Shown piece by piece: positions 8,430 to 17,761 of a stretch of 32,678 nt of DNA (position 1 is the stretch's first letter; each line of letters opens with the position of its first letter). The notes beneath the pieces were generated by a model, which made no database searches, was not told the DNA's origin, and saw nothing but the letters and a program-made list of their open reading frames with translations. Made by a program: the position numbers and the translations under genes. Source of the stretch: Spirochaetota bacterium (GTDB lineage: Bacteria; Spirochaetota; Brachyspiria; Brachyspirales; JACRPF01). The stretch lies in assembly GCA_038043445.1 (NCBI GenBank), contig JBBTBY010000156.1:1-32678 (forward strand), in the 5' to 3' direction.

Positions 8430-8757
8430 CCGATATCCCAAACGCGAACGCTTGAAATCGCGAGCGGATATCGAACGGATCTTTGAAAGGAATAGAACGT
8501 ACGCGGATGATGCGTATCGAGTGCTTGCGGCCGCGAATGGCAGGGATTTCTCCCGCATGGCCGTGGTAGTGCGCCGTACGCTCGGGAATGCCGTGGAGCG
8601 CAACCGCGAAAAGCGGCTGGTGCGCGAGATATTCAGGAAAGCACGGGCATCCATCGTAAAGGGATATGATTTCGTCATCATCATACGGAGGCGTGTTGCG
8701 CGCGAGTATAAGGACCGGTCGGATTCGCTCTCCGCTCTCCTGCGTCGTTTTACCTGA
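8419..8757 (+). CDS. rnpA: Ribonuclease P protein component (112 aa)
   Basis: This is the small basic protein partner of the RNase P RNA, which trims the 5' ends of tRNA precursors. The diagnostic RNR motif is present in [18 protein letters not shown] (about residues 56-73), together with the N-terminal [12 protein letters not shown] and the later [10 protein letters not shown] strand. The length is typical. The ATG lies inside the end of rpmH with no ribosome site of its own, which points to translational coupling. It sits in the conserved order rpmH-rnpA-yidD-yidC-jag. Confidence 0.95.
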   Translation: MSASRYPKRERLKSRADIERIFERNRTYADDAYRVLAAANGRDFSRMAVVVRRTLGNAVERNREKRLVREIFRKARASIVKGYDFVIIIRRRVAREYKDRSDSLSALLRRFT

Positions 8758-8768
8758 AATTTGGAACA

Positions 8769-8978
8769 ATGAGACATATATTCATATTTTTCATCACACT
8801 CTACCAGAAGATAATATCACCGCACCTCCCCCCGTCGTGCCGGTATACGCCGTCATGCTCGGAGTACGCCCGCGAGGCCTTTCTCCGGCACGGCGCAGTA
8901 CGCGGATGTGCACTCACTTTTCTGAGACTTATGCGATGCCACCCCTGGGGGGGGCACGGTTACGACCCGGTACCATGA
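8769..8978 (+). CDS. yidD: Membrane protein insertion efficiency factor YidD (69 aa)
   Basis: A short protein with a hydrophobic N-terminus and the YidD signature: [20 protein letters not shown], then SEYAREAF, and the ending [13 protein letters not shown]. YidD is a membrane-associated helper of YidC-dependent insertion. It starts 11 bases after rnpA and precedes yidC, its standard position. The ribosome site is weak (a GGA a few bases upstream). Confidence 0.95.
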   Translation: MRHIFIFFITLYQKIISPHLPPSCRYTPSCSEYAREAFLRHGAVRGCALTFLRLMRCHPWGGHGYDPVP

Positions 8979-9012
8979 CAATGACAGCTACCTCTAAGGA
9001 GAAACAATAAGA

Positions 9013-10716
9013 ATGAACCAGAACATGCGTCTCATGCTCGCCATCGGCATATCGGCGGTGATAATGATCACCTTTTTTGTAGTGCAGGAAAAGCTCACAC
9101 CGAAAGCAGTACCGCAGACATATACAACGAATGCCCCCGCATCGATGCCCGCAGCGGCAGCCCCGGTGACATTCGGCACGAACGCCCCTTCGGTGCGGCC
9201 GCTCGCCGTGTTCGGCGTACAGTCGATAGCGCTCGAGAACGACCGCGTCCGCGCGGAATTCTCAAGTGCGGATGCCGTGCTCACGTCCTACAAGCTGAAA
9301 AAATATTCCATGCTCTCCGGCGAACCGGTGGAGATGGTCGACCGCGTGCTCAACGGGATATATCCCTTCTACACGAGCTTCAGCGATCTTTCGAACTCGA
9401 TAGCCCCGCACACGCCGGTTGCGTACGGCGTCGCCGAGCGATCTTCCAACCGCATCGTGTTCATCGCCGATGTCTCTGTCAACGGCACGCCGCTCAGGAT
9501 GAAGAAATCATTCACACTCCTGTCCAATGATTTCCTCATCGACACCGAACTTTCCTTCGAGAACCTCTCCGGTTCGCAGGTATCGGTGCCCTATGCCATA
9601 TTCACCGGCTCGGGCCTCGGTCCCTATCGCCCGAAGAACGAACGAACGCCCGACGATGTCGTGAAAGCGTCCTGGCTCAAACTCGGCAAAAAGGACAAGG
9701 ACGATCTCCTCTCCGGGCGTGAGCAGCAGCTGAAATACAAGCCCGTCGCCGGCCCCAAGGAATGGGTGGCCGTTGAGAACCGCTACTTCGCGATATTCCT
9801 CTCGCCCCCGAAATCCGATTACTTCGCCGAAAGCGCAACACTCCCGGACCCCAAGATAGCGCAGGACATCGACGGACACCAGATCGTCAATTATCTCGCC
9901 GCTGTTTCGCTCGCACCGCGGCAGGTGATCGTTGAGAAATATTCGGCGTATCTCGGCCCCAAGAAGCGCACCGCGCTCCCCGAATACGGGCGCAACTACG
10001 ATTTCATCTTCAAGGAATACTTCATCATCCCGGGCCTCAACATCCGCCCGCTCACGTATGCGATGAACTGGATACTCGACTGGTTCTATAAATTCACGAA
10101 GGACTACGCCTGGGCTATAATACTCTTCACGCTCATCTACAAGATAATCACCTTCCCGCTCTCGCAGGCGTCCTACAATTCCATGAAGAAGATGAGCATG
10201 TTAAACCCGCGCATCGAGTCGATGAAGCAGCAGTTCAAGAACGACGCCCAGCGGCTCAATCAGGAAATGATGGCGCTCTACAAGAAGGAGAAGGTCAATC
10301 CGCTCGGCGGGTGTCTGCCCATGCTCCTTCCTTTCCCGATACTCATCGGTTTCTTCTATATGATGCAGAACATGGTGGAGCTGCGCAATGCGTCGTTCCT
10401 CTGGATAAAGGACCTCACTTCCCCCGACCGTCTCATGACGATAAGCGGCTTCGATGTGAACCTTCTCCCGATACTCATGACGGCGACAAGCTTCCTTATG
10501 ACCGTGCTCACGCCGAAATCCGGCACGGGTGAACAGGCGCAGCAGATGAAGGTGTTCAGCTACATACTGCCTCTGGTGTTCCTCTTCCTGTTGTATAATA
10601 TGGCGAGCGGGCTCGTGCTCTACTGGACGCTCATGAACCTCCTGAGCCTGCCGCAGCAGATGTACACCAACTATTTCCGGAAGGAAAAGCTGGTAACGGT
10701 CACCGTGAAAAAATAG
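9013..10716 (+). CDS. yidC: Membrane protein insertase YidC (567 aa)
   Basis: YidC inserts and folds inner-membrane proteins, with or without the Sec translocon. The protein has an N-terminal membrane segment (about residues 6-23), a large periplasmic P1 domain (about 60-340), and the conserved C-terminal core beginning at WILDWFYKFTKDYAWAIILF. The core includes ITFPLSQASYNSMKKM, the cytoplasmic helical hairpin (PRIESMKQQFKNDAQRLNQE), NPLGGCLPMLLPFPILIGFF and the last membrane helices. The long P1 domain is characteristic of Gram-negative YidC. An AAGGAG site precedes the ATG. The 17-base gap to jag shows the two are co-transcribed. Confidence 0.97.
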   Translation: MNQNMRLMLAIGISAVIMITFFVVQEKLTPKAVPQTYTTNAPASMPAAAAPVTFGTNAPSVRPLAVFGVQSIALENDRVRAEFSSADAVLTSYKLKKYSMLSGEPVEMVDRVLNGIYPFYTSFSDLSNSIAPHTPVAYGVAERSSNRIVFIADVSVNGTPLRMKKSFTLLSNDFLIDTELSFENLSGSQVSVPYAIFTGSGLGPYRPKNERTPDDVVKASWLKLGKKDKDDLLSGREQQLKYKPVAGPKEWVAVENRYFAIFLSPPKSDYFAESATLPDPKIAQDIDGHQIVNYLAAVSLAPRQVIVEKYSAYLGPKKRTALPEYGRNYDFIFKEYFIIPGLNIRPLTYAMNWILDWFYKFTKDYAWAIILFTLIYKIITFPLSQASYNSMKKMSMLNPRIESMKQQFKNDAQRLNQEMMALYKKEKVNPLGGCLPMLLPFPILIGFFYMMQNMVELRNASFLWIKDLTSPDRLMTISGFDVNLLPILMTATSFLMTVLTPKSGTGEQAQQMKVFSYILPLVFLFLLYNMASGLVLYWTLMNLLSLPQQMYTNYFRKEKLVTVTVKK

Positions 10717-10733
10717 CGCGAGGAGAACGATAT

Positions 10734-11669
10734 ATGCTAGTAAAAGAGTTCAGCGGAAAATCTGAAAAAGAAGCGGTGAAGAATGCGCTCGAAGAGCTCG
10801 GTCTTGCCGAGAACGAGGTGCGCATCGAAGTGCTCGATAAGGGCAAACGGAGCATACTCGGCATCGGCGAAGAGATACCGGCTCGTGTACGCATCTACTA
10901 CGAGGAGATATCCAACCGCATCAAGGACGTCAAGGATATCCTTGAGAACGTCTTGAAGCTCATGAGCGTCCCGGCTACCGTGGCCGCCGGCGAGGAAAGC
11001 GCGAGCAAGATATATATCAACATCGACAGCCCCGATTCCGGCGTGCTTATCGGGAAGAAGGGCTCCACACTCGAGGCGCTGCAGTTCCTGGTAACGCTCA
11101 TCACCTCAAAGATGAACGGGCGCCCCGCGGCAAGCGAGCCGGGCAACGGCACCGAAGAGGAAGAGCATCACATCATCATCGATATCGACGGGTACCGCAA
11201 ACGGCGCGAAGAGACGCTGAAGGACATCGCCTGGCGGATGGCGAGCGTCGTCAAACGCACACGCCGGCCGAAAATGCTCGAACCGATGAACCCCTACGAG
11301 CGACGCATCATCCATCTCACGCTCCAGGACGACAAGGATGTCGAGACAAAGAGCGAGGGCGATGGCACCATCAAGCAGGTATGCATACTCCCCAAAGGCG
11401 GTCGCGCATACGGCGGACGCGGGGGTAACGGCGGCGGCGGTTATGGTCGCCGCGGTGGAGGCGGGGGTGGTTACGGTGGTGGCGGCGGCGGCTATCGTCG
11501 GAACAATTATGGCGGTGGCGGGAACAATTACGGGAATTCCGATCGCAACGGGAATTATCGTCCGTCCTATCGCGACGACAATTACGGGCCGCCGGGCAAT
11601 GACCGGGAGATCCCGCCGGAAGACGATAACATCGGCAATCGCATCGATGATGCGCCGCCGTCACGCTAG
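10734..11669 (+). CDS. jag: Jag/KhpB-like RNA-binding protein with Gly/Arg-rich tail (311 aa)
   Basis: The domains are, in order: Jag_N (about residues 1-50, KEFSGKSEKEAVKNALEELG), KH (about 75-130, with VLIGKKGSTLEALQFL as the GxxG loop) and R3H (about 145-215, ending in NPYERRIIHLTLQ). These are the domains of SpoIIIJ-associated protein/KhpB, an RNA-binding protein usually encoded after yidC. What is unusual is a C-terminal extension from about residue 222. It holds long glycine runs broken by Arg, Tyr and Asn (GGYGRR, GGYRRNNYGGGG), then an acidic, Pro-rich end. It resembles RGG-type low-complexity RNA-binding tails. The start has GAGGAG upstream and lies 17 bases after yidC. Confidence 0.93.
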   Translation: MLVKEFSGKSEKEAVKNALEELGLAENEVRIEVLDKGKRSILGIGEEIPARVRIYYEEISNRIKDVKDILENVLKLMSVPATVAAGEESASKIYINIDSPDSGVLIGKKGSTLEALQFLVTLITSKMNGRPAASEPGNGTEEEEHHIIIDIDGYRKRREETLKDIAWRMASVVKRTRRPKMLEPMNPYERRIIHLTLQDDKDVETKSEGDGTIKQVCILPKGGRAYGGRGGNGGGGYGRRGGGGGGYGGGGGGYRRNNYGGGGNNYGNSDRNGNYRPSYRDDNYGPPGNDREIPPEDDNIGNRIDDAPPSR

Positions 11670-11687
11670 GCACGAGGAGGGTCGTAT

Positions 11688-12233
11688 ATGTACATACCGA
11701 AAAAGCTGTTCCTGACGAAGGGTGTCGGCATCCATAAGGAGAAGCTGTTCAGCTTCGAGATGGCTCTGCGCGACGCACGCATCGCACAATTCAATCTGGT
11801 GCGCGTATCGAGCATTTATCCGCCCGGATGCAAGATCATCCCGATAGAGAAGGGATTGAAGGAGCTTGAGCCGGGACAGATAGTCCATTGCGTCCTGAGC
11901 GATATTTCCAGCAATGAGTACAATCGCCTCCTCGCCGCGTCGGTGGGCATGGCGGTGCCGCAGCACAAGCATCAGCACGGCTATCTTTCCGAGCATCATT
12001 CCTACGGCATGACCGATGAGGAGTGCGGTGATTACGCGGAAGATCTCGCCGCAGAAATGCTCGCGACCATCCTCGGTCTCGATTTCGACCCGGATGCATC
12101 GTATGACTTGAAGCGCGATATCTGGAAGATGAGCGATCAGATCGTCAAGACGCACAACGTCACGCAGTCGGCCATCGTCAAGAAACACAATGTCTGGGTG
12201 ACCGTGCTCGCCGGGGCGATACTGATCGAATAG
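11688..12233 (+). CDS. Pyruvoyl-dependent arginine decarboxylase (181 aa)
   Basis: The enzyme turns arginine into agmatine and CO2, the first step of one polyamine route or of acid resistance. It matches the PvlArgDC family: the N-terminal FLTKGVGIHKEKLFSFEMAL and the self-cleavage region LVRVSSIYPPGC. The proenzyme is cut between Ser41 and Ser42 to make the pyruvoyl group, and GMAVPQHKHQHGYLSEHHSY and DYAEDLAAEML follow. The length is usual. A GAGGAGG site lies just upstream, 18 bases after jag. The yidC/jag neighbourhood is not a normal place for this gene, and no agmatinase or agmatine deiminase is seen in the window. Confidence 0.9.
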   Translation: MYIPKKLFLTKGVGIHKEKLFSFEMALRDARIAQFNLVRVSSIYPPGCKIIPIEKGLKELEPGQIVHCVLSDISSNEYNRLLAASVGMAVPQHKHQHGYLSEHHSYGMTDEECGDYAEDLAAEMLATILGLDFDPDASYDLKRDIWKMSDQIVKTHNVTQSAIVKKHNVWVTVLAGAILIE

Positions 12234-12263
12234 GGCGGAAGGACCACACGAGGGGGATACGCA

Positions 12264-13919
12264 ATGCTGAAAGAAACATTGGTCGATCTCGTTGCGCATG
12301 CAGTGAGGGAGAATTGGGACCTCCCGGCGGTCTCTGATCACGGCGGATCGGGGTACACCTACGGGGAAATGGGCAGGATGATGCTCATGCTCCATCACCT
12401 CTTCGATGAGAACGGCGTGCACCGCGGCGATTCCATCGCACTTGTCGGAAGGAATTCCGCGGCATGGGGCATCGCCTATCTTGCCGTCGTTTCCTACGGG
12501 GCGGTCATCGTACCGATACTGCCGGATTTCCATCCCGACGACATGCACCATATCGTGAACCATTCGGACAGCGTGTTCGTGTTCGCCTCCGATGACATCA
12601 TCGACAAGCTCGATCCGGGCGCGATGAAGCGCGTCCGCGGCATATTCTCGCTCACCGACTTCTCGCTCAGGCATCATGCACGCCGGTCGGTTGCCGATGT
12701 GGTGCACAAAGCAGTGGCCCATTTCAAGCACCGCATGGAACATTCCGTAACGAAGGAATCATTCACGCTGCCGAAGGCCGATAATGCAAGGCTCGCCGCG
12801 ATACTTTACACCTCCGGCACAACGGGCTTCTCGAAAGGGGTCATGCTCCCGCTCTTAAGCTTAAGCTCGAACGTCGTCTTCGGGCGCAACAACTTCTCCC
12901 TTGTCCCGGGGGACACCACGGTCGCCTTCCTTCCGGTAGCCCATGTGTTCGGCTGCGCATTCGATTTCCTCTTCCCGATAACCTGCGGGTGTCACATCAA
13001 CTTCCTCGCGAAGATACCCTCGCCCAAGATAGTCATCGAAGCGTTCGCTGCGGTGAAGCCGCGCATCATATGCACGGTACCGCTCGTCATCGAGAAGATC
13101 TATGCCCGGCAGATAAAGCCCATGCTCGAGAAGGCGCACATCAGGATACTTACCCAGCTCCCGTTCGTGAAAACGGCGATACACTCGGCGATACGCGCCA
13201 GGCTCGTGAAGGCCTTCGGCGGGAAATTCTATGAGCTCATCATCGGCGGCGCCGCGCTCAATGAAGAGGTCGAGGCGTTCCTCCATTCGATCGACTTCCC
13301 CTACACCGTCGGCTACGGCATGACCGAATGCGGTCCTATCATCACCTACAGCGATTTCAAGTACTTCCGCCCGCGGAGCGTCGGCCGCACCGTGGAACGC
13401 ATGGAGGTGAAGATCGATTCCGCCGATCCCGCGGCGACGGCCGGTGAGATACTCGTACGCGGCGAGAACGTAACGAGCGGCTATTACAAGGATAAGGAAA
13501 CGACGAAAGATTCGTTCACCAAAGACGGATGGATGCGTACGGGCGACCTCGGCATCATGGACAGCGAAGGCAATGTGTTCATACGCGGCCGATCGAAGAC
13601 CATGATGCTCGGCCCCTCCGGACAGAACATCTACCCGGAAGAGATCGAGGCGAAGCTCAACTATCTCCCGTATGTGCAGGAGTCGATCGTCATTGAACGG
13701 GACAATAAGCTCGTGGCGCTCGTATACCCGGACTATGAGAAGGCGGATGCCGAAGGGCTCGATGAGCGGGGGCTTACGAAAAAAATGGACGAGAACCTGA
13801 AACTGCTCGCGAAAAGGCTTCCCGCGTTCATCACCGTATCGCGCATAGAGCTTTATCCCGAGGAATTCGAGAAGACCCCCAAGCGTTCGATAAAACGATT
13901 CCTCTATACCAGAAACTGA
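12264..13919 (+). CDS. Long-chain acyl-CoA synthetase / AMP-binding enzyme (551 aa)
   Basis: This is an adenylate-forming enzyme of the ANL superfamily, most like long-chain fatty acid-CoA ligases, which activate a fatty acid through an acyl-AMP. Visible motifs are the phosphate loop ILYTSGTTGFSKGVML (Tyr182 onward), YGMTECGPIITY, the hinge GWMRTGDLGIMDSEGNVFIRG, and the C-terminal NIYPEEIEAKL with the closing PKRSIKRFLY. The length is slightly below the typical 560-650 residues. The fatty-acid specificity is inferred from overall resemblance. The start has GAGGGGG upstream, 30 bases after the decarboxylase gene. Its stop codon overlaps an ATG (TGATG), and the GH2 gene begins immediately after. 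Confidence 0.85.
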   Translation: MLKETLVDLVAHAVRENWDLPAVSDHGGSGYTYGEMGRMMLMLHHLFDENGVHRGDSIALVGRNSAAWGIAYLAVVSYGAVIVPILPDFHPDDMHHIVNHSDSVFVFASDDIIDKLDPGAMKRVRGIFSLTDFSLRHHARRSVADVVHKAVAHFKHRMEHSVTKESFTLPKADNARLAAILYTSGTTGFSKGVMLPLLSLSSNVVFGRNNFSLVPGDTTVAFLPVAHVFGCAFDFLFPITCGCHINFLAKIPSPKIVIEAFAAVKPRIICTVPLVIEKIYARQIKPMLEKAHIRILTQLPFVKTAIHSAIRARLVKAFGGKFYELIIGGAALNEEVEAFLHSIDFPYTVGYGMTECGPIITYSDFKYFRPRSVGRTVERMEVKIDSADPAATAGEILVRGENVTSGYYKDKETTKDSFTKDGWMRTGDLGIMDSEGNVFIRGRSKTMMLGPSGQNIYPEEIEAKLNYLPYVQESIVIERDNKLVALVYPDYEKADAEGLDERGLTKKMDENLKLLAKRLPAFITVSRIELYPEEFEKTPKRSIKRFLYTRN

Positions 13920-13936
13920 TGCACAAAGGAAACCCC

Positions 13937-16393
13937 ATGTCACACATCGATCTTGCCGGAATGTGGAACGTACGTTCAGCGGACGGCACCTACTCGACCA
14001 CGGTCGCCGTACCGGGCACCGTGTTCGAAGCGCTTGAGCGCGACGGGGCGTTCGGCAAACGGGGGATGTTCCATCGCGAGGAGAACCGGCGTGCCGTGGC
14101 CATCGCCTCGCGCGATTTCATCTTCGAACGGGAATTCGACATCAGTGTCGATGCGCTCACGGTGGAGAATCGTCACGTATTCCTCGAATGCGAAGGGCTT
14201 GATACGCTCGCGACGATAGTGATCAACGGAAAAAAGGCGGGGACCACGGACAATATGCATCGCGCCTGGCGCTTCGCTATTGATGACAAGATACGCTCCG
14301 GAAAGAATACGATACAGATAACCTTCGCCGACGCGGTGAAGTACATCACGGAAGCGCAGAAAAAACGCGAACTGTGGGGCGCGGGGGACGCGCTTACCGG
14401 CTTTGCGCATATCAGAAAATCCCACTGCAGTTTCGGCTGGGACTGGGGTCCGCAGATCCCCGACATCGGCATATTCCGTCCGCTGCGTATCGCGATACAC
14501 TCCGGCGCGCGGCTCTCCGATGCGCATATCATACAGCGGCATAACAGCTCGTCGGTGACGCTCGATGTGGAGACCGTCGTCGAGCAGTGGCAGAACACCG
14601 ACTACCGTATACGCGCGACCATAGCGGCCCCCGACGGGACGAAAACGCTCACCTATCACGCTATCAATCACAAGTTCTCCGTACCGATAACGGAACCGAA
14701 ACTGTGGTGGCCCAACGGCTACGGCAAACAGCCGCTCTACCGCGTATCGATCGATCTCATGCACGGCGACGCGGTCATCGATTCCATCACGCACCGCATC
14801 GGGCTTCGGACCATGACGGTGCGCCGGGCGAAGGACAAATGGGGCGAGAGCTTCGAGTTCCATGTGAACGGCGTATCGATATTCGCCATGGGCGCCGACT
14901 ACATACCCGAGGACGTCTGTCTTACCCGCGTGACGCGCGAACGCACCGAGCGGCTCATCAAGGACTGCGTCGATGCCCATTTCAACAGCATACGCGTCTG
15001 GGGCGGCGGCGTCTATCCCTCCAGCGATTTCTACGACCTGTGCGACGAATACGGGCTTGTCATCTGGCACGATCTCATGTTCGCCTGCGCCACCTACGAT
15101 GTGAATAACCCCGCGTTCTACAGGAATATCGAAGCGGAAGTACGGTATAATCTCATGCGCATGCGCCATCACGCGTCGCTCGGTCTTGTCTGCGGCAATA
15201 ATGAGATGGAATGGGGTTTCGTCGAATGGGGTTTTCCGAAACCGCCGGTGTCGAAGACCGAATACCTCAAGCAATATCAATTCCTCTTCCCGAAGCTCGT
15301 CTCCGAGGTGTGCCCGTACGTGTTCTACTGGCCGGCATCGCCCTCCTCGGGCGGCGATTTCGACGACCCCAACGGCGAGGCACGCGGGGATGCGCATTAC
15401 TGGAAAGTGTGGCACGGCAATGTGGCGTTCACCGACTATCGCAGCAAATTCTTCCGTTTCATGTCGGAATTCGGTTTCGAATCGTTCCCCTCGATGAAGA
15501 CGATAAAAAGCTTCGCCGAGGAAGAGGATATGAACATCTTCTCGCCGGTCATGGAAGACCATCAGCGCTGCAACGGCGGCAACGGCAAGATACTCTCCTA
15601 TATCGCGCAGTATTTCCGCTATCCCAGGGACTTTGATTCGCTCGTATACGTATCGCAGCTTTCGCAGTCCGAAGCGATGCGCTGCGGGGTGGAGCACTGG
15701 CGGCGCAACCGCGGGCGATGCATGGGGGCCATCTACTGGCAGTTGAACGACAATTGGCCGGTGGCATCGTGGGCATCCGTCGATTTCTACGGACGCTGGA
15801 AGGCGCTCCACTATGCGGCGAAACGCTTCTTCGCGCCCGTCATGTGTTCCTGCGAGGAAACGAAGGATAAAGCGTCGATACATGTATCCAATGAAACGCG
15901 CGAGGCGCTCTCCGGCACGCTCACGTGGAAGCTCATCGATATGAACGGCAAATCCATACGCACCGATTCGGTGAAAGTGAAGATCGACCCCCTCTCGAGC
16001 AAGCTGGGCGTATCGCTCGATCTTTCGAAAGAGCTTTCCGGTACGATCCGCGAGCGCGCGCTCTTCTTCTCGTTCACCGATGAGAAGTCGCACGCATCGT
16101 CGATGGGGAGCACGGTGTTCGCGCCCTACAAGCATCTCTCGCTCGCAGACCCGAAGCTTCGCACGGTCGTCGGCAAGGATGTGAAGAGCGGGAATGTCGT
16201 CATCGAAGTGACCGCGACCGCCTATGCAAAGTTCATCGAGCTCGATCTTGCCGGCCGCGATACAGTGTTCTCGGACAATTATTTCGACCTGGCACCGGGC
16301 ATGAAAAAGCGGGTGACGCTGGAGCGCGGGGACCTGAGCGTGCAGGATGTAAGGAAGCAGTTGACGATACGCTCACTTTTTGATACGTTCTAG
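13937..16393 (+). CDS. GH2 beta-mannosidase (818 aa)
   Basis: A glycoside hydrolase family 2 enzyme of the beta-mannosidase branch, which removes terminal beta-mannose from mannan or glycan fragments. The N-terminal sugar-binding domain (DLAGMWNVRS, VPGTVFEALERDG) is followed by an immunoglobulin-like domain and the barrel. The barrel carries IRVWGGGVYPSSDFYDLCDE, the acid/base motif CGNNEMEWG (Glu423) and the nucleophile motif FMSEFGFESFPS (Glu511), as in known beta-mannosidases. No signal peptide is seen, so it is likely cytoplasmic. The ATG at 13937 is preferred because AAAGGA sits upstream. An in-frame ATG at 13919 overlaps the previous stop. It closes a long same-strand gene run from rpmH. 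Confidence 0.9.
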   Translation: MSHIDLAGMWNVRSADGTYSTTVAVPGTVFEALERDGAFGKRGMFHREENRRAVAIASRDFIFEREFDISVDALTVENRHVFLECEGLDTLATIVINGKKAGTTDNMHRAWRFAIDDKIRSGKNTIQITFADAVKYITEAQKKRELWGAGDALTGFAHIRKSHCSFGWDWGPQIPDIGIFRPLRIAIHSGARLSDAHIIQRHNSSSVTLDVETVVEQWQNTDYRIRATIAAPDGTKTLTYHAINHKFSVPITEPKLWWPNGYGKQPLYRVSIDLMHGDAVIDSITHRIGLRTMTVRRAKDKWGESFEFHVNGVSIFAMGADYIPEDVCLTRVTRERTERLIKDCVDAHFNSIRVWGGGVYPSSDFYDLCDEYGLVIWHDLMFACATYDVNNPAFYRNIEAEVRYNLMRMRHHASLGLVCGNNEMEWGFVEWGFPKPPVSKTEYLKQYQFLFPKLVSEVCPYVFYWPASPSSGGDFDDPNGEARGDAHYWKVWHGNVAFTDYRSKFFRFMSEFGFESFPSMKTIKSFAEEEDMNIFSPVMEDHQRCNGGNGKILSYIAQYFRYPRDFDSLVYVSQLSQSEAMRCGVEHWRRNRGRCMGAIYWQLNDNWPVASWASVDFYGRWKALHYAAKRFFAPVMCSCEETKDKASIHVSNETREALSGTLTWKLIDMNGKSIRTDSVKVKIDPLSSKLGVSLDLSKELSGTIRERALFFSFTDEKSHASSMGSTVFAPYKHLSLADPKLRTVVGKDVKSGNVVIEVTATAYAKFIELDLAGRDTVFSDNYFDLAPGMKKRVTLERGDLSVQDVRKQLTIRSLFDTF

Positions 16394-16408
16394 CAAATAC
16401 TGCATAAC
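16380..16408 (+). promoter_or_regulatory. Weak candidate promoter of the propeller lipoprotein gene
   Basis: TTGATA (16380-16385), 17-base spacer, CATAAC (16403-16408). The predicted start lies about five bases before the ATG at 16420, which has no clear ribosome site. The -10 box is poor, so this is tentative. Confidence 0.3.
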
Positions 16409-16419
16409 GAGTACAGCAT

Positions 16420-17739
16420 ATGGCTGGTTCAAGGTACCTTATCGCGCTTATGGCCGTGTTCATGGTTTCGGCCGTGGGCTGCTTTTATGATCAGCTTCCG
16501 CGGACAAACCCCTTCGATCCTGAGGGAATAACGTACGGCTGCAGCGGGAATTGGCAGTTGACGCGCCTTCGCGGCAATGCCGGATCACTTACCGTGAACG
16601 GCACTGCAGCGGACAGCACCGGAAATATCTATGTGTGTGGCGATACGGGGAGTACCCTTGACGGGCAGTCGTTCGGCGGCGGGATTCAGGATGCATACCT
16701 CATCAAGTTCGACCCAAAGGGCAATTGGCTCTGGACACGGCTTGCGGGCGGTGCCGGTGACGATGTCGGCCACGGCGTTGCCGTCGATACCGAGGATAAT
16801 GTGTATCTTGCCGGGAACACCACATCTGGCTTTGACGGCGAAGGCGGTTTTGGAGGACAGGATATCTTCATAAAAAAGTTCAGAAAGGATGGTTTCCCGC
16901 AATGGACGCGCATTCGTGGTTCCGGCGGGAATGATACTCCCTACGATATCGTGTACAGCGGCGGTGCGCTGTATCTCTGCGGTGAAGCGAACGGGGCGTT
17001 CGACGGACAGCCGTACAGCGCCATATCGGACCTGGTCGTGATGAAGTATAAACTCGACGGGGGCTGGCTCTGGACAAAGATGCGCGGCACGGTGAATACC
17101 GATCAACCCAGGGCAATAGCCGTAGCGGGTAATTCGATATATGTTGCGATGCAGGCGAACGCATCGTTCGATGGACAGACAGCCTTTGGACTGACCGATA
17201 TCTGTTTTGTCAAATTCGACACATCCGGGAATTGGATATTCACTCGACAGCGGGGGACGGCGAACAGCGACAACGTGTACGGGGGAGCGGCCGATGTGAG
17301 CGGTAATTTCTACATCGCAGCGTCCACTGATGCCGTCTTTGACGGGCAAGTCCCTGCAGGAAGTACGGATGCCTGCCTGGTGAAATACGATGCAGAAGGC
17401 AATTGGAAGTGGACGCGAATGCGCGGCTGTTCATCGGGGGATACCGGGAAAGGCGTGTCCGTTGATAAGAAAGGGATGATATACATCGCGGGCGACACGA
17501 CCGGTGCATTTGACGGGCAGATATTCGGCGGCGGCTCGCAGGACGCCTTCGTCTGCGCATATGCAGCGAACGGTAACTGGCAATGGACGCGGCTGCGCGG
17601 CGGCACGGGCGGTGATTACGCGACAGCGGTCATCGTGGACCCCGCGGGAAATGTCGTCCTCGGGGGAAATGCAGCCGGCTCCGTTGACGGTCAGACATAC
17701 AGCGGCGGCACTGATCTACTTTTCGTGAAATACGATTAG
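16420..17739 (+). CDS. SBBP-repeat beta-propeller lipoprotein (439 aa)
   Basis: A lipoprotein signal peptide ends in VSAVGC, with the lipidated cysteine at residue 21. The rest is seven repeats of about 57 residues. Each opens with GNWxWTRLRG or a variant, passes through GNIYVAGxTxGxFDGQ and ends with DAxLVKYD. This is the SBBP (seven-bladed beta-propeller) repeat pattern, and seven copies would close one propeller. The protein should be anchored at the cell surface or in the periplasm. The role is unknown, and such proteins are often binding scaffolds. A scrap of a second gene of this type lies 114 bases downstream, so the locus probably once held two copies. Confidence 0.8.
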   Translation: MAGSRYLIALMAVFMVSAVGCFYDQLPRTNPFDPEGITYGCSGNWQLTRLRGNAGSLTVNGTAADSTGNIYVCGDTGSTLDGQSFGGGIQDAYLIKFDPKGNWLWTRLAGGAGDDVGHGVAVDTEDNVYLAGNTTSGFDGEGGFGGQDIFIKKFRKDGFPQWTRIRGSGGNDTPYDIVYSGGALYLCGEANGAFDGQPYSAISDLVVMKYKLDGGWLWTKMRGTVNTDQPRAIAVAGNSIYVAMQANASFDGQTAFGLTDICFVKFDTSGNWIFTRQRGTANSDNVYGGAADVSGNFYIAASTDAVFDGQVPAGSTDACLVKYDAEGNWKWTRMRGCSSGDTGKGVSVDKKGMIYIAGDTTGAFDGQIFGGGSQDAFVCAYAANGNWQWTRLRGGTGGDYATAVIVDPAGNVVLGGNAAGSVDGQTYSGGTDLLFVKYD

Positions 17740-17761
17740 GCGTACAGCGCAATATAAACCC

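Noticed and set aside
11661-13943. Two 360-codon minus-strand frames opposite the arginine decarboxylase and acyl-CoA synthetase genes
   Set aside because: They are shadow frames. The plus-strand proteins have complete diagnostic motifs and ribosome sites.
13976-16135. 719-codon open frame on the minus strand opposite the beta-mannosidase gene
   Set aside because: It is the antisense of a gene with intact GH2 catalytic motifs. The translation is Arg/His/Gly-rich with no family features. GC-rich codon use on the real strand keeps the antisense frame open.
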